Assembly (NCBI GenBank): GCA_021201295.1
Contig: JAJQFE010000003.1
Coordinates: 62,001 to 126,000, forward strand
Direction of reading: 5' to 3'
Source of the DNA: Tannerellaceae bacterium
Lineage (GTDB): Bacteria; Bacteroidota; Bacteroidia; Bacteroidales; Tannerellaceae
DNA length: 64,000 nt
Shown here: piece after piece, positions 1 through 8,815 of the stretch
How the letters are laid out: the number at the start of each line of letters is the position of its first letter
Position numbering within the stretch: position 1 is the stretch's first letter
Made by a program: the position numbers and the translations under genes
Notes under the pieces: model-generated
What the model was told of the DNA's origin: nothing
Seen by the model: the letters and a program-made list of their open reading frames with translations, nothing else
Databases searched by the model: none

Positions 1-1
1 G

Positions 2-1726
2 GAAGAACAACTGAGCTTCCGCAATGTAATCGTTTTTAATGTTTATGAGTTCTATCCATTGACTAATCAGGCAAACAGTAATCTCTCTTATCTGAAGGAT
101 TTCTTTCTGGATCATGTGGATGTGGATCCGGCTAATATATATTCCCCGAATAACATGATACTAACGGATAATATTTATGAATTTTGCCGCAGGTATGAAT
201 ACCAGATTCAAAGTGTAGGGGGAATTGATTATATGTTGTTAGGAGTTAGGCATGCCGGTAATATCGGTTTTAATGGTCCCGGTTCTACATTGAGTGTAGG
301 TACCCGTTTGGTCTTGTTAGGTAATGATGACCGGAAAGAGGCTTTCAAGATATTTAAGTCCATAGAAAGTGTTCCTGCCAGTGTGATCACGATGGGGGTG
401 TCTACTATTCTGAAATCCAAATGTATTGTCCTGATGGCCTGGGGAGAAAGTAAAGCTGCTATTATCCAACGGACAGTGGAAGGGAAAGTGAGTGACACAG
501 ACCCTGCTACCTATCTGCAAAATCATACCAATGCAAAAGTGGTAGTGGATCTGGGAGCTGCCTATCAGTTGACGCGTATCAGTCATCCCTGGCTGGTCTC
601 CAACTGTGACTGGGACAATCAACTAACCCGCCGGGCCATTGTCTGGCTATACCTGCTGACCGGAAAGCCGATCCTGAAACTTACCAATAAGGATTACAGC
701 GAACATGGACTGGGCGAACTGCTTGCTTTGTATGGTTCGGCTTATAATGTCAATATTAAAATCTTTAATGATATACAACATACCATTACCGGATGGCCGG
801 GGGGAAAACCGAATGTGGATGATTCCAATCGTCCAGAACGTGCGACACCTTATCCCAAGAAGGTCATTATTTTCAGTCCTCATCCGGATGATGATGTCAT
901 CTCGATGGGAGGTACTTTCCGTCGTTTATGTGACCAGAAACATGATGTGTATGTGGCTTACCAGACTTCCGGCAATATTGCCGTAGGGGATGAAGAGGTG
1001 ATCCGGTATTGTGAATATCTGCGTGATGTTTGTGATAAATATTCTCTGGGTAATGATGAGGTAAAGAAAAAAGCGGAAGAAATTATCCACTATCTGAAAT
1101 TTGAAAAGGTAGAGGGTGAAAAAGAAAAGGAAGATGTCCTGTTTATGAAGGGTACGATCCGCCGGGAAGAGGCTCGTGCGGGATGCCGTTATTTCGGCAT
1201 TACCCGGGAGGATCATATTCGTTTCTTAGATTTGCCGTTCTATGAAACCGGCTTGGTGAAAAAGAAAGACCTGAGTGAAGCGGATGTGAAGATTATCCGT
1301 GAACTGTTGGAAGAGGTGAAACCCGATCAGATGTTTGTTGCGGGTGACCTCGCAGACCCGCATGGTACGCATAAGGTCTGTCTGGATGCTATTCTGGCGG
1401 CTATTGATGAGATCAAAGATGAAGAATGGATGAAGCATTGCCGTGTATGGATGTATCGTGGAGCATGGGCTGAATGGGAAATAGACCATATTGAGATGGC
1501 GGTTCCGATCAGTCCGGAAGAACTTCGTTTCAAACGGAATGCTATCCTGAAACACCAGTCACAGGCAGAGAGTGCTCCGTTCCTGGGAGATGATGAACGT
1601 CTGTTCTGGCAGCGTGCTGAAGACCGGAACCGGGCTACTGCTGAATTGTACAGACAATTAGGTCTGGCTGCTTATGAGGCAATCGAAGCCTTTGTCCAAT
1701 ATGTTCCGGTAAGAACAGAATGTTAA
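2..1726 (+). CDS. glucosamine-6-phosphate deaminase-like / PIG-L deacetylase fusion (5' end outside window)
   Basis: The reading frame is open from base 2, so the gene begins upstream; about 574 residues are visible. The N-terminal part resembles NagB isomerase/deaminase, which converts glucosamine-6-phosphate to fructose-6-phosphate and ammonia. A C-terminal PIG-L/LmbE-type deacetylase domain starts near visible residue 285, with the metal-binding HPDDD motif around bases 880-895 and a later DPHGTH motif around 1357-1375. This NagB-PIG-L fusion is a known Bacteroidetes architecture of roughly 660 residues. Oddity: the segment matching the E. coli NagB catalytic motif DGHIAFNEP reads AGNIGFNGP, so the D, H and E positions are not conserved and deaminase activity is doubtful. 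The PIG-L motifs look intact. The stop codon directly abuts a GGAGTTAA-type repeat element. Confidence 0.85.
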   Translation, partial: EEQLSFRNVIVFNVYEFYPLTNQANSNLSYLKDFFLDHVDVDPANIYSPNNMILTDNIYEFCRRYEYQIQSVGGIDYMLLGVRHAGNIGFNGPGSTLSVGTRLVLLGNDDRKEAFKIFKSIESVPASVITMGVSTILKSKCIVLMAWGESKAAIIQRTVEGKVSDTDPATYLQNHTNAKVVVDLGAAYQLTRISHPWLVSNCDWDNQLTRRAIVWLYLLTGKPILKLTNKDYSEHGLGELLALYGSAYNVNIKIFNDIQHTITGWPGGKPNVDDSNRPERATPYPKKVIIFSPHPDDDVISMGGTFRRLCDQKHDVYVAYQTSGNIAVGDEEVIRYCEYLRDVCDKYSLGNDEVKKKAEEIIHYLKFEKVEGEKEKEDVLFMKGTIRREEARAGCRYFGITREDHIRFLDLPFYETGLVKKKDLSEADVKIIRELLEEVKPDQMFVAGDLADPHGTHKVCLDAILAAIDEIKDEEWMKHCRVWMYRGAWAEWEIDHIEMAVPISPEELRFKRNAILKHQSQAESAPFLGDDERLFWQRAEDRNRATAELYRQLGLAAYEAIEAFVQYVPVRTEC

Positions 1727-1856
1727 GGAGTTAAGTAGTTAAAGTAGTCAAGGAGAAGGATGGTTATAGATCCTATGTTATATATTCTTTATTCTTTTTC
1801 CTCCTTAACTTCTTGACTCCTAAGGAGCAAAGCGACTGCTAACTCCTTTAACTACT
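1727..1856. repeat. GGAGTTAA-family inverted-repeat element, copy A
   Basis: The element starts right after the TAA stop of the deaminase-like gene. The left arm has GGAGTTAAG/GTAGTTAAA units. The centre contains TATGTTATATATTCTTTATT, shared with copy D at 24 kb. The right arm has CTCCTTAACTTCTTGACTCC, then the family core CTAAGGAGCAAAGCGACTGC and TAACTCCTTTAACTACT. The arms are imperfect inverted repeats and would fold in RNA. Confidence 0.85.
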
Positions 1857-1889
1857 CATAAATATACCCGTTAATCTAAATATATTACT

Positions 1890-3076
1890 ATGGTGAAAGT
1901 TCAGAAAACTACACGCATTGAAGCACTGGATATTTTCCGGGCACTTACGATGTTCTTTATGCTTTTTGTAAATGATATTCCCGGCCTGAAAAATATACCT
2001 CACTGGTTACTGCATGCTTCTTATCATGAAGACATGCTGGGATTTTCCGATACTATTTTTCCCGCTTTCCTGTTCGCCATGGGTATGGCTGTTCCCTATG
2101 CCATACAGAACAGATATAAAAAAGGCGATACTACCCTGGAAGTCGGGCTGCACATTTTCTGGCGTACGATTGCCCTTTTAGTGATGGGTGTATATACGGT
2201 GAACCGGGATACGATTGATCCGGTAGCTTTCGGCATGTCTATGCCTGTGTTTTCGTTATTGATGGTACTTGCCTTTTTCCTTATCTGGAGTGTGTATCCG
2301 AAGGTCAAAGGATTCAGAAGGCATCTTATCTCCCTGATGAAAATGATCGGTCTGCTGATACTGGCTTATCTGTTTTATATCTATGTGGGGATCAATGACA
2401 CTGCTTTTTCTCCTCAATGGTGGGGTATCCTGGGATTGATCGGATGGACCTATGTGGTATGTGCGGTGATTTTCCTGGTCACCCGGGAGAATCTACTTTT
2501 GAATACTTTTGCCCTTTTCCTGCTAATCATTGGTTCGGTGGTATCGGCACAGGGAATGTTTAAAGACTGGGGGGGGTAATGCATGTTATTCCCGGTGGAC
2601 CCACCTTGCATGCGTTTGGTATGGCTGGTTTGTGGGCAGGTCTGGTCATGCAGAAGCTTGCAGATAAACGCCGGCCGGGAAAATTCTTTACCGTGATGGG
2701 GGTGTGTGGAGTAATTATGTGGGTTGCTGCTATCGTTTCCCACCAGTATTGGATCATTTCCAAATTGCAGGCTACACCTACCTGGCTTTTCTACTGTTGC
2801 GCTATTTTCTTCCCTTTTTATGCGTTTATTTACTGGTTGATAGATGTCAGGGGAAAAAGCGGATGGTTTGTTCTGATTAAACCTGCGGGAACGGTGACAC
2901 TGACCTGTTATATTATTCCGTATGCCTGGTACAGTATTCAGTCTCTGCTGGGACTTCATTATCCGGCTTTCCTGCAATCCGGTGTTCCGGGATTGATCAG
3001 GTTACTGGTCTTTTCTTTTCTGGTCATTGGTGTAGCCTGGGTTTTGATGAAGTTACATATACGGTTGAAAGTCTGA
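1890..3076 (+). pseudogene. DUF5009 / HGSNAT-like membrane acyltransferase, frameshifted
   Basis: This is a polytopic inner-membrane protein of the DUF5009 family, related to heparan-alpha-glucosaminide N-acetyltransferase. It starts with the family-typical segment RIEALDIFRALTMFFMLFVN, and several hydrophobic helices follow. After 229 codons the frame runs through a G8 tract at 2569-2576 and stops at 2577-2579. The rest of the protein (IPGGPTLHAFGMAG onward, about 165 residues) continues in another frame to 3076. One extra G would restore a continuous protein of about 395 residues, so this is a one-base homopolymer deletion. No in-frame stops lie elsewhere, suggesting a recent lesion or a base-calling error. 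Confidence 0.85.
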
Positions 3077-3150
3077 GTTTATTGTTCGTATAAATTGCAA
3101 CTGTCATATTTTAGCCGTTACTTTATGAGGCTTTTAAAACATATCGTAGC

Positions 3151-4059
3151 GTGCTGAAATTTATTAAAGACTGGACACTTCCGTTAGCTATGCTGACGGG
3201 GGCGGTTACTTATCCCTGGATAAGTTATGCAGCTGTCTTCACTCCCTGGCTTATTTTTATGATGCTGTTGCTTACTTTCAGTAAGCTTTCTCCGTGGGAT
3301 ATACGGATCCGCCCTGCCCATATCTGGTTGTTAATGATTCAGATTTTCGGATGTATAGGGGTGTACGGATTGTTATCTTTTTTCCATCCGGTGGTGGCAC
3401 AGGGAGGATTGATCTGTGTCCTGGTACCTACGGCTACTTCAGCCGCTGTTATTACAGGGATGTTAGGAGGAAATGTGGCTTTTCTGACCAGCTACCTGTT
3501 AGTTTGTAATATCGCAGTAGCTGTGGCAGCACCTTTGGTATTTCCGTTCATCGTCCCCGGGGAGGAGGTCTCTTTTCTTTCTTCTTTTCTGGTGATTTGT
3601 AAACAGGTAGGCCCTGTGTTGTTATTGCCTTTGCTTTTAGCTTGGTTCTTCCGGTATTATCTTCCCAAAGTCCATGAGAAAATAGTGAGTATACGGGGAC
3701 TTTCCTTTTATCTTTGGGCGGTGGCTTTGACCATTGTGACGGGGAGTATGGTCAGGTTCCTGGTGCAACAGGAAAATCCGGATTACAGTGTTGAGATCAG
3801 TCTCGCGGTAGTCGCTTTGGTGATCTGTGTAGGTCAATTCCTGTTGGGTAGACGGATTGGTACACATTATGGAGATGCTATCTCTTCCGGACAGGGGCTG
3901 GGACAGAAGAATACGATCCTGGCTATTTGGATGGCTTAATCGTATCTGGATCCGATCTCTTCCATTGCTCCGGTTGCATATGTGTTATGGCAGAATACGA
4001 TCAACTCCTATCAGTTATGGGTGAAAAAACGGTCAGAATCCATTAAAGAAATATATTGA
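3151..4059 (+). pseudogene. BASS (bile acid:sodium symporter)-family transporter, premature TAA
   Basis: This is a hydrophobic multi-pass protein of the bile acid:sodium symporter superfamily. It contains the glycine-rich C-terminal segment SGQGLGQKNTILAIWMA. The likely start is the GTG at 3151; no ATG is well placed. A TAA at 3937-3939 interrupts the frame, and the same frame continues with SYLDPISSIAPVAYVLWQ to a TGA at 4057-4059, giving about 302 codons. The family usually has Leu here, so the lesion is most simply TTA to TAA, one of the few non-transition stops in this window. The substrate cannot be inferred. Confidence 0.8.
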
Positions 4060-4071
4060 AAAATAATAGAT

Positions 4072-4509
4072 ATGCGATTAAGTAATGTGTGGTTTACAGC
4101 TCTTTCTGAAAATGAATCTGGACAAATGATCACGATAGCAGGCAGAGAGGAATTAACAGAGTTCCGAAATTCCGGTAAGTTAAAGGAACGGGTGGAGATC
4201 ACCTGGGCCTATAAAGGGAATCAGAAAGGAATGCCTTCGGATGAATTGGCTGAACAGATGGAAGCGGTGCAGGAAACCCTGCGTAAAGCTATGGAAAAAG
4301 ACAAGCTTTCTATTCTGACGGCTGTATATACCGGAGGAGGGGAAAAGATCTGGGTATATTATACCCGTACAGTGCGCGTATTCGGAGAACGGCTGAATGA
4401 GGCGCTGGCTTCTTTCGAACTGTTACCGATCTCTATTTATACTGAACTGGACCCGGAGTGGGAAGAGTACCAGGATATGTATGAGATGAAGCAGTGGGCG
4501 GTTGATTGA
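4072..4509 (+). CDS. DUF695 domain-containing protein
   Basis: A 145-residue soluble protein starting at ATG 4072, 12 bases after the end of the broken transporter frame. The sequence fits the DUF695 family: an N-terminal NVWFTALSE segment, a central acidic helix, then ILTAVYTGGGEKIWVYYTR and a C-terminal region rich in acidic and aromatic residues. No signal peptide or membrane segment is seen, so it is probably cytoplasmic. The function of the family is unknown. A bidirectional terminator follows. Confidence 0.75.
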   Translation: MRLSNVWFTALSENESGQMITIAGREELTEFRNSGKLKERVEITWAYKGNQKGMPSDELAEQMEAVQETLRKAMEKDKLSILTAVYTGGGEKIWVYYTRTVRVFGERLNEALASFELLPISIYTELDPEWEEYQDMYEMKQWAVD

Positions 4510-4542
4510 CAGGCGTCTCTTTTTGCTTACTGAAAAAATAAA

Positions 4543-4572
4543 AACGGAGCTATCCGGTTGGATAACTCCGTT
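4543..4572. terminator. bidirectional intrinsic terminator
   Basis: An inverted repeat AACGGAGCTATCC / GGATAACTCCGTT (one mismatch) with a four-base loop, flanked by A-rich and T-rich sequence. It lies between the convergent DUF695 gene and acyl-CoA dehydrogenase gene. Confidence 0.8.
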
Positions 4573-4597
4573 CGTTATTCTATACGGTCAGGAGGAA

Positions 4598-6304
4598 TCA
4601 ATGCGGTTTAAAATAACCCAGGTCTTCCCGGTCAAAGCTGGTAATATAGGACTCAATCTTCTTAACCTCTGCCTGTGCGTAATTGATATATACTTCGGCA
4701 GAACGACGGAAGCTTTCATCCACAGTCGTATCCTGTAACAACAGGTGTCCTATCACACAATGAGCTGCCGCTTCTACCATCCGGCGGGCATGGAAATCAA
4801 TATATTCATTATCCCTGGTTTCCGTTACTAAGGTCACTACTTTCTCATATTGATCCGTCATAGTGATCAGTTTCTTTTTCAGGTCATCCAGTTCCGGTTT
4901 ATATGCCAGTCCTTCATATTCACGGATCTTTGCCAGATACGTGCCGGTGGTGACATGGCGGATCGCTGCTACTACCTGCAACTGGGTGGTTCCCTCATAG
5001 ATATTGGTAATACGTGCATCTCTGTAGAGACGCTCACAGGCATAATCTTTCATGAAGCCGGAACCACCGTGGATCTGGATCGTGTCATAGGTGTTCTGGT
5101 TGGCAAATTCAGTAGCCATCGCTTTACCGATAGGAGTAAAGGCATCGGCTAATTTAGCATACTTCTTCATCTCCTGACGCTCCTCCGGTGTCAGTTTACG
5201 TTCTTTGGAAATATCTTCCAGGGCTTTATAGATATCTACGAACCGGGCTGTCTCATACAACAGTGTACGGGATGCATCTGTTTTTGCACGGATCAGGGCA
5301 ATCATTTCATATACAGCCGGGAATTCAATAATGGCTTTACCAAACTGCTTCCGTTCGGTTGCATAGGAATAGGCTTCCCGGTAAGCTGATTCACTTAAGC
5401 CTACTGCCTGAGCAGTAATTCCTAAGCGGGCACTGTTCATCAGTACCATGACATATTTGATCAGCCCTAATTTCCGGTCTCCACATAATTCTGCCCTGGC
5501 ATTCCGGTAGACCAGTTCACAAGTGGGTGACCCTTTGATTCCTAATTTATTTTCAATGCGGCGAACGGTTACGCCACCATCTTTTTTATCATAAATGAAC
5601 ATGGACAGTCCACGTCCGTCACGGGTTCCTTCTTCTGAACGGGCCAGCACTAAGTGAATATCAGCGTCCCCGTTGGTAATAAACCGTTTGACACCATTCA
5701 GATACCAGTATCCGTCTGCTTCATTGTAGGTAGCTTTCAGCATAACCGACTGAAGGTCTGATCCTGCATCCGGTTCTGTTAAGTCCATAGACATGGTTTC
5801 ACCGTCACACACACGGGTAATAAACCGCTGGCGCTGATCTTCATTCCCAAACTCATATAATGTTTCAGCACAGTCCTGTAATCCCCACAGGTTTTCAAAC
5901 CCGGCATCGGCACGGGACACCAGGTCCGCTGCCATCATATAGGGGACAATAGGGAAATTCAGCCCATTATAGCGACGGGGTAACGCAATCCCCATCAGGC
6001 CGGCTTTACGCACGGCATCCAGGTTTTCCTGAGTACCTCTGGCATAGGTTACACGTCCGTCCGCAACGGTAGGTCCTTCGTGATCTACACTTTCGGCATT
6101 CGGTGCGATGATCTCACCACAAATTTTACCCACAATCTCTAATACTTTGTCATAGCTGTCCATCGCATCTTCAAAATCGATGGGAGCGTAGTCAAACTTA
6201 TCTTTATCCGTGTAATTGCGTTCTTTCAATTCCACAATACGCTTCATCAATGGATGATGCAGGTGGTGTTTCAAACTGGGATTATCTGTATAAAAATTAG
6301 CCAT
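4598..6304 (-). CDS. acyl-CoA dehydrogenase family protein
   Basis: A flavoprotein predicted to oxidise an acyl-CoA and pass electrons to the ETF encoded just upstream in the same direction. I chose the ATG at 6304 (MANFYTDNPSLKHH), giving 568 residues. A longer open frame exists, but its extra codons are merely translated repeat sequence. Diagnostic segments include LTEPDAGSDLQSV in the middle domain, KGSPTCELV, and a C-terminal domain with IHGGSGFMKDYACERLYRDA and ITNIYEGTTQLQ. The length is typical of the long Bacteroidales members with an extra C-terminal helical region. The gene is intact. It forms an etfB-etfA-acd cluster split by an S23 element immediately upstream of its start codon. 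The exact substrate is unknown. Confidence 0.9.
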   Translation of the reverse strand: MANFYTDNPSLKHHLHHPLMKRIVELKERNYTDKDKFDYAPIDFEDAMDSYDKVLEIVGKICGEIIAPNAESVDHEGPTVADGRVTYARGTQENLDAVRKAGLMGIALPRRYNGLNFPIVPYMMAADLVSRADAGFENLWGLQDCAETLYEFGNEDQRQRFITRVCDGETMSMDLTEPDAGSDLQSVMLKATYNEADGYWYLNGVKRFITNGDADIHLVLARSEEGTRDGRGLSMFIYDKKDGGVTVRRIENKLGIKGSPTCELVYRNARAELCGDRKLGLIKYVMVLMNSARLGITAQAVGLSESAYREAYSYATERKQFGKAIIEFPAVYEMIALIRAKTDASRTLLYETARFVDIYKALEDISKERKLTPEERQEMKKYAKLADAFTPIGKAMATEFANQNTYDTIQIHGGSGFMKDYACERLYRDARITNIYEGTTQLQVVAAIRHVTTGTYLAKIREYEGLAYKPELDDLKKKLITMTDQYEKVVTLVTETRDNEYIDFHARRMVEAAAHCVIGHLLLQDTTVDESFRRSAEVYINYAQAEVKKIESYITSFDREDLGYFKPH

Positions 6305-6768
6305 AATTTTAGGAGTTAAAGGAGTTAAGGAGTTAAAGGAGTTAAGTAGGTATATACTCTTCATGGTTATTGATCAGCCCTTTACAATATGCATTTAACA
6401 TCCTGCTTACTTCAGATGCCTGTTCATATAAATCTTCCTTATCTTCCATAGAAATATAACCTAAGTCTTTTGATAAGATAATGAAATTGCGGGTTTCTTC
6501 CAATAAACCTTGCAAAATGTTGTAGAAACGTAACTTTTCTTTTATTCCGATCCGGATATATCCCTCTGCAATATTTACTGTGACAGAGATAGCTGCACGT
6601 CTCATCTGATTGACCAGGAAAAATATCTCATCTTTGGGATATGATCTGGTAATCCGGTAGATGGAAAGAACATATGGATGTGCTTTCTGCCATACAACTA
6701 ATTGTTCGAAGGATTGAGTGGACATTTCTACTTGACTACTTAACTTCTTTGACTACTTTAACTACTGT
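6305..6768. mobile_element. IVS-like inverted-repeat element carrying an S23 four-helix-bundle gene, copy B
   Basis: Arms built from 8-9 base units (GGAGTTAAA, GGAGTTAAG, GTAG) at about 6310-6350 are mirrored by TTGACTACT/TTAACTACT units at about 6728-6766. Between them lies a single S23-like gene, and its last codons overlap the left arm. The right end abuts the etfA stop codon. This is the layout of 23S rRNA intervening sequences (complementary ends flanking an S23 gene), but here it sits between etfA and the acyl-CoA dehydrogenase gene. Mobility is inferred from the other repeat copies in the window, not shown. Confidence 0.7.
6342..6725 (-). CDS. S23-type four-helix-bundle protein
   Basis: A 127-residue protein of the S23/four-helix-bundle family, first known from open frames inside 23S rRNA intervening sequences. 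Family marks are the N-terminal FEQLVVWQKAHPYVLSIYRI helix, SYPKDEIFFLVNQMRRAAIS, the near-invariant NIAEGY segment, and a third and fourth helix ending EVSRMLNAYCKGL. The start is ATG 6725 (MSTQSFEQL). The final codons (EEYIPT and stop) are encoded by the repeat arm. Relatives form pentameric bundles thought to bind nucleic acid; Avd of diversity-generating retroelements has the same fold. The role outside rRNA is unknown. The gene is intact despite widespread damage nearby. Confidence 0.85.
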   Translation of the reverse strand: MSTQSFEQLVVWQKAHPYVLSIYRITRSYPKDEIFFLVNQMRRAAISVTVNIAEGYIRIGIKEKLRFYNILQGLLEETRNFIILSKDLGYISMEDKEDLYEQASEVSRMLNAYCKGLINNHEEYIPT

Positions 6769-7788
6769 TTATTTCGTATTCTTCTTATAATACCTGATCA
6801 TCTTGGGAAGTACCTCTTCAACCGTACCGGTGATGACATAATCTGCGATGGTATTGATCGGAGCCATCGGATCATTGTTTACGGAGATAATGATGAAACT
6901 TTCCTGCATACCTGCCATGTGCTGGATCTGTCCGGAGATCCCGCAGGCAATATAGAGTTTAGGACGAACGGTTATCCCGGTTTGTCCGATCTGTCTTTCA
7001 TGTTCCGTGAAACCGGCATCCACTGCCGCACGGGAACCACCTACTTCGGCGCCAATTACGGCTGCCAGGTCATGCAATAACCGGAAGTTTTCTTTAGATC
7101 CTACTCCGTAGCCTCCTGCCACGATGATAGACGCGCCTTTTATATTGGTTTTACTTTTCTCCATCTGGCGGTCGATCACGCTGACTGCAAAATCGGTAGC
7201 ACTTACATATAGATTGACATCATATGTTTTGGTTTCTCCCGTGTAGTTTGCATCCAATATTTCTTTTTTCATCACCCCTTCACGAACAGTCGCCATCTGG
7301 GGACGGCATTCCGGATTGATAATCGTGGCTACAATATTACCACCAAATGCCGGACGGATCTGGTAAAGCAGATCTGTGTAGGTTTTATTTTCTCTTTTTT
7401 CTTCGTGGTTGCCAATTTTCAGGGACGTACAGTCTGCCGTTAACCCACTAAACAAGGCGGAAGAGACACGAGGCCCTAAATCACGTCCGATGCTGGTAGC
7501 ACCCATGAGGGCGATCTGCGGTTTTTCCTCCCGGAATAGTTTAATCAGTACTGCGGTGTGCGGCAAGGTGGTATAGGGATACAAACGGGCATCATCAAAC
7601 AGGTGCAGGACATCTACCCCGTAAGGGAATACCTGTGCCCCGATACCTCCCAGTTCATGGCCGATAGCCACTGCTTCCAGTTTACATCCTAATGTGGTCG
7701 CTAATGAACGTCCTTTGGTCAATAACTCCAGACTCACATCGGCTACTATGCCATCTTCAATTTCGCAATATACAAATAGATTGTTCAT
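6769..7788 (-). CDS. etfA: electron transfer flavoprotein subunit alpha
   Basis: A 339-residue alpha subunit of the heterodimeric electron transfer flavoprotein, which accepts electrons from acyl-CoA dehydrogenases. The C-terminal FAD domain is recognisable: VAGGYGVGSKENF, GGSRAAVDAG, QIGQTGITVRPKLYIACGISG and QHMAGMQ, followed by NNDPMAPI. The start MNNLFVYCE at 7788 is the only sensible one. It lies downstream of etfB, separated by an inverted-repeat element, and upstream of the S23 element and the acyl-CoA dehydrogenase gene, so the three enzymes are probably co-transcribed. Intact. Confidence 0.93.
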   Translation of the reverse strand: MNNLFVYCEIEDGIVADVSLELLTKGRSLATTLGCKLEAVAIGHELGGIGAQVFPYGVDVLHLFDDARLYPYTTLPHTAVLIKLFREEKPQIALMGATSIGRDLGPRVSSALFSGLTADCTSLKIGNHEEKRENKTYTDLLYQIRPAFGGNIVATIINPECRPQMATVREGVMKKEILDANYTGETKTYDVNLYVSATDFAVSVIDRQMEKSKTNIKGASIIVAGGYGVGSKENFRLLHDLAAVIGAEVGGSRAAVDAGFTEHERQIGQTGITVRPKLYIACGISGQIQHMAGMQESFIIISVNNDPMAPINTIADYVITGTVEEVLPKMIRYYKKNTK

Positions 7789-7797
7789 AATTGTTTG

Positions 7798-7875
7798 AGT
7801 AGTTAAAGGAGTTAAGGAGTTAAAGGAGTTAAGTAGTTCTACTGGCTACCTGACTTCTTTAACTCCTTGACTACT
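7798..7875. repeat. GGAGTTAA-family inverted-repeat element, copy C (no gene)
   Basis: The left part has GTAGTTAAAGGAGTTAAGGA and further GGAGTTAAA/GTAG units. The right part reads TGACTTCTTTAACTCCTTGA then CTACT, an imperfect inverted repeat with a short TTCTACTGGC loop. It occupies nearly the whole etfB-etfA spacer and begins next to the etfB stop codon. As RNA it would form a strong hairpin between the two subunit cistrons. It lacks the CTAAGGAGCRAAGCGACTGC core of copies A, D, E and F. Confidence 0.8.
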
Positions 7876-7878
7876 GAT

Positions 7879-8751
7879 TTAACCGATTGTGTGGTTTGCT
7901 ATTAATTCTTTCATTAATTCATCTATCTCTCCGTCAGTAGGCTGCAATGTTTTGCTTTCTTTGGCCTGGAAGATGACGTTCTCGATTTTCTTTACTTTGG
8001 TGGGTGAGCCGGAAAGACCACACCATTGGGTATCTGCCTGCACATCCGTTACGCTCCATTCCACTAAGCTCAGGTAAGGACGGATGTCATACAGTTCCGT
8101 ATAGTCCGTATCTGCTTCCTGTTTTTCTGTCACTGTTTTGGCATGTTTGTATTTCTGAACAAACCGGGCATTGCGGGGACGGCATTCCGGTGCACTGCTG
8201 TTCACAGTCGCCACTAACGGCAATTGGGTTTCCACCACTTCAATGCCCCGTTCCAGCCGGCGTTTGATCGTTATTTTCCCATCCTCTACTTTCCGGATCT
8301 CTTCTGCATAGGTAACCTGGTTGATCCCTAATTTCTCAGCCACCTGGGGACCTACCTGTGCCGTATCTCCGTCAATGGCCTGACGTCCGCATATAATCAG
8401 ATCATAGTCTTTTATTTTGCGAATGGCCATGGAAATGGCATAGGAAGTGGCTAATGTATCAGAACCTGCGAAGGCACGGTCTGTTAGTAAATACCCACCG
8501 TCTGCTCCACGATACAATCCTTCACGGATAATTTCAGCAGCACGGACCGGACCCATCGTGACCAGCGTAACGGTTGTTCCGGGATAGGTGTCTTTCAGGC
8601 GTAGTGCCTGTTCCAGCGCATTCAGGTCTTCCGGATTAAAGATAGCAGGAAGTGCGGCACGGTTGACTGTACCATCCGCTTTCATCGCATCCTTACCCAC
8701 ATTGCGGGTGTCCGGAACCTGTTTTGCCAATACGATTATTTTTAAACTCAT
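7879..8751 (-). CDS. etfB: electron transfer flavoprotein subunit beta
   Basis: A 290-residue beta subunit of ETF, binding AMP and part of the FAD site. Recognisable parts are the start MSLKIIVLAKQVPDT, FNPEDLNALEQALRLKD, VTMGPVRAAEIIREGLYRGAD, and the beta-subunit signature region IICGRQAIDGDTAQVGPQVAE. It is the first gene of the etf/acyl-CoA dehydrogenase cluster and is preceded by a well-formed Bacteroidetes promoter and a palindrome. Intact, with typical length for the longer Bacteroidales form. Confidence 0.93.
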   Translation of the reverse strand: MSLKIIVLAKQVPDTRNVGKDAMKADGTVNRAALPAIFNPEDLNALEQALRLKDTYPGTTVTLVTMGPVRAAEIIREGLYRGADGGYLLTDRAFAGSDTLATSYAISMAIRKIKDYDLIICGRQAIDGDTAQVGPQVAEKLGINQVTYAEEIRKVEDGKITIKRRLERGIEVVETQLPLVATVNSSAPECRPRNARFVQKYKHAKTVTEKQEADTDYTELYDIRPYLSLVEWSVTDVQADTQWCGLSGSPTKVKKIENVIFQAKESKTLQPTDGEIDELMKELIANHTIG

Positions 8752-8780
8752 AACTAAATGATATTAAATTTTTAGTGTGT

Positions 8781-8795
8781 TAGATAGGCTATCTA
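8781..8795. promoter_or_regulatory. 15-bp palindrome in the etfB leader, candidate operator
   Basis: TAGATAGGCTATCTA is a perfect 7+1+7 palindrome located between the predicted transcription start (about 8809) and the etfB start codon. The symmetry suits a dimeric repressor, for example of TetR type, but no regulator gene is adjacent. The function is inferred from symmetry and position only. Confidence 0.45.
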
Positions 8796-8815
8796 TCATT
8801 TTTTTCATCACGATG

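Noticed and set aside
6305-6350. CRISPR array
   Set aside because: The GGAGTTAA units are 8-9 bases in tandem without spacers, and no cas genes are present.
6342-6725. Diversity-generating retroelement (the S23-like protein as Avd)
   Set aside because: Avd has the same fold, but no reverse transcriptase gene and no template/variable repeat pair was found nearby.
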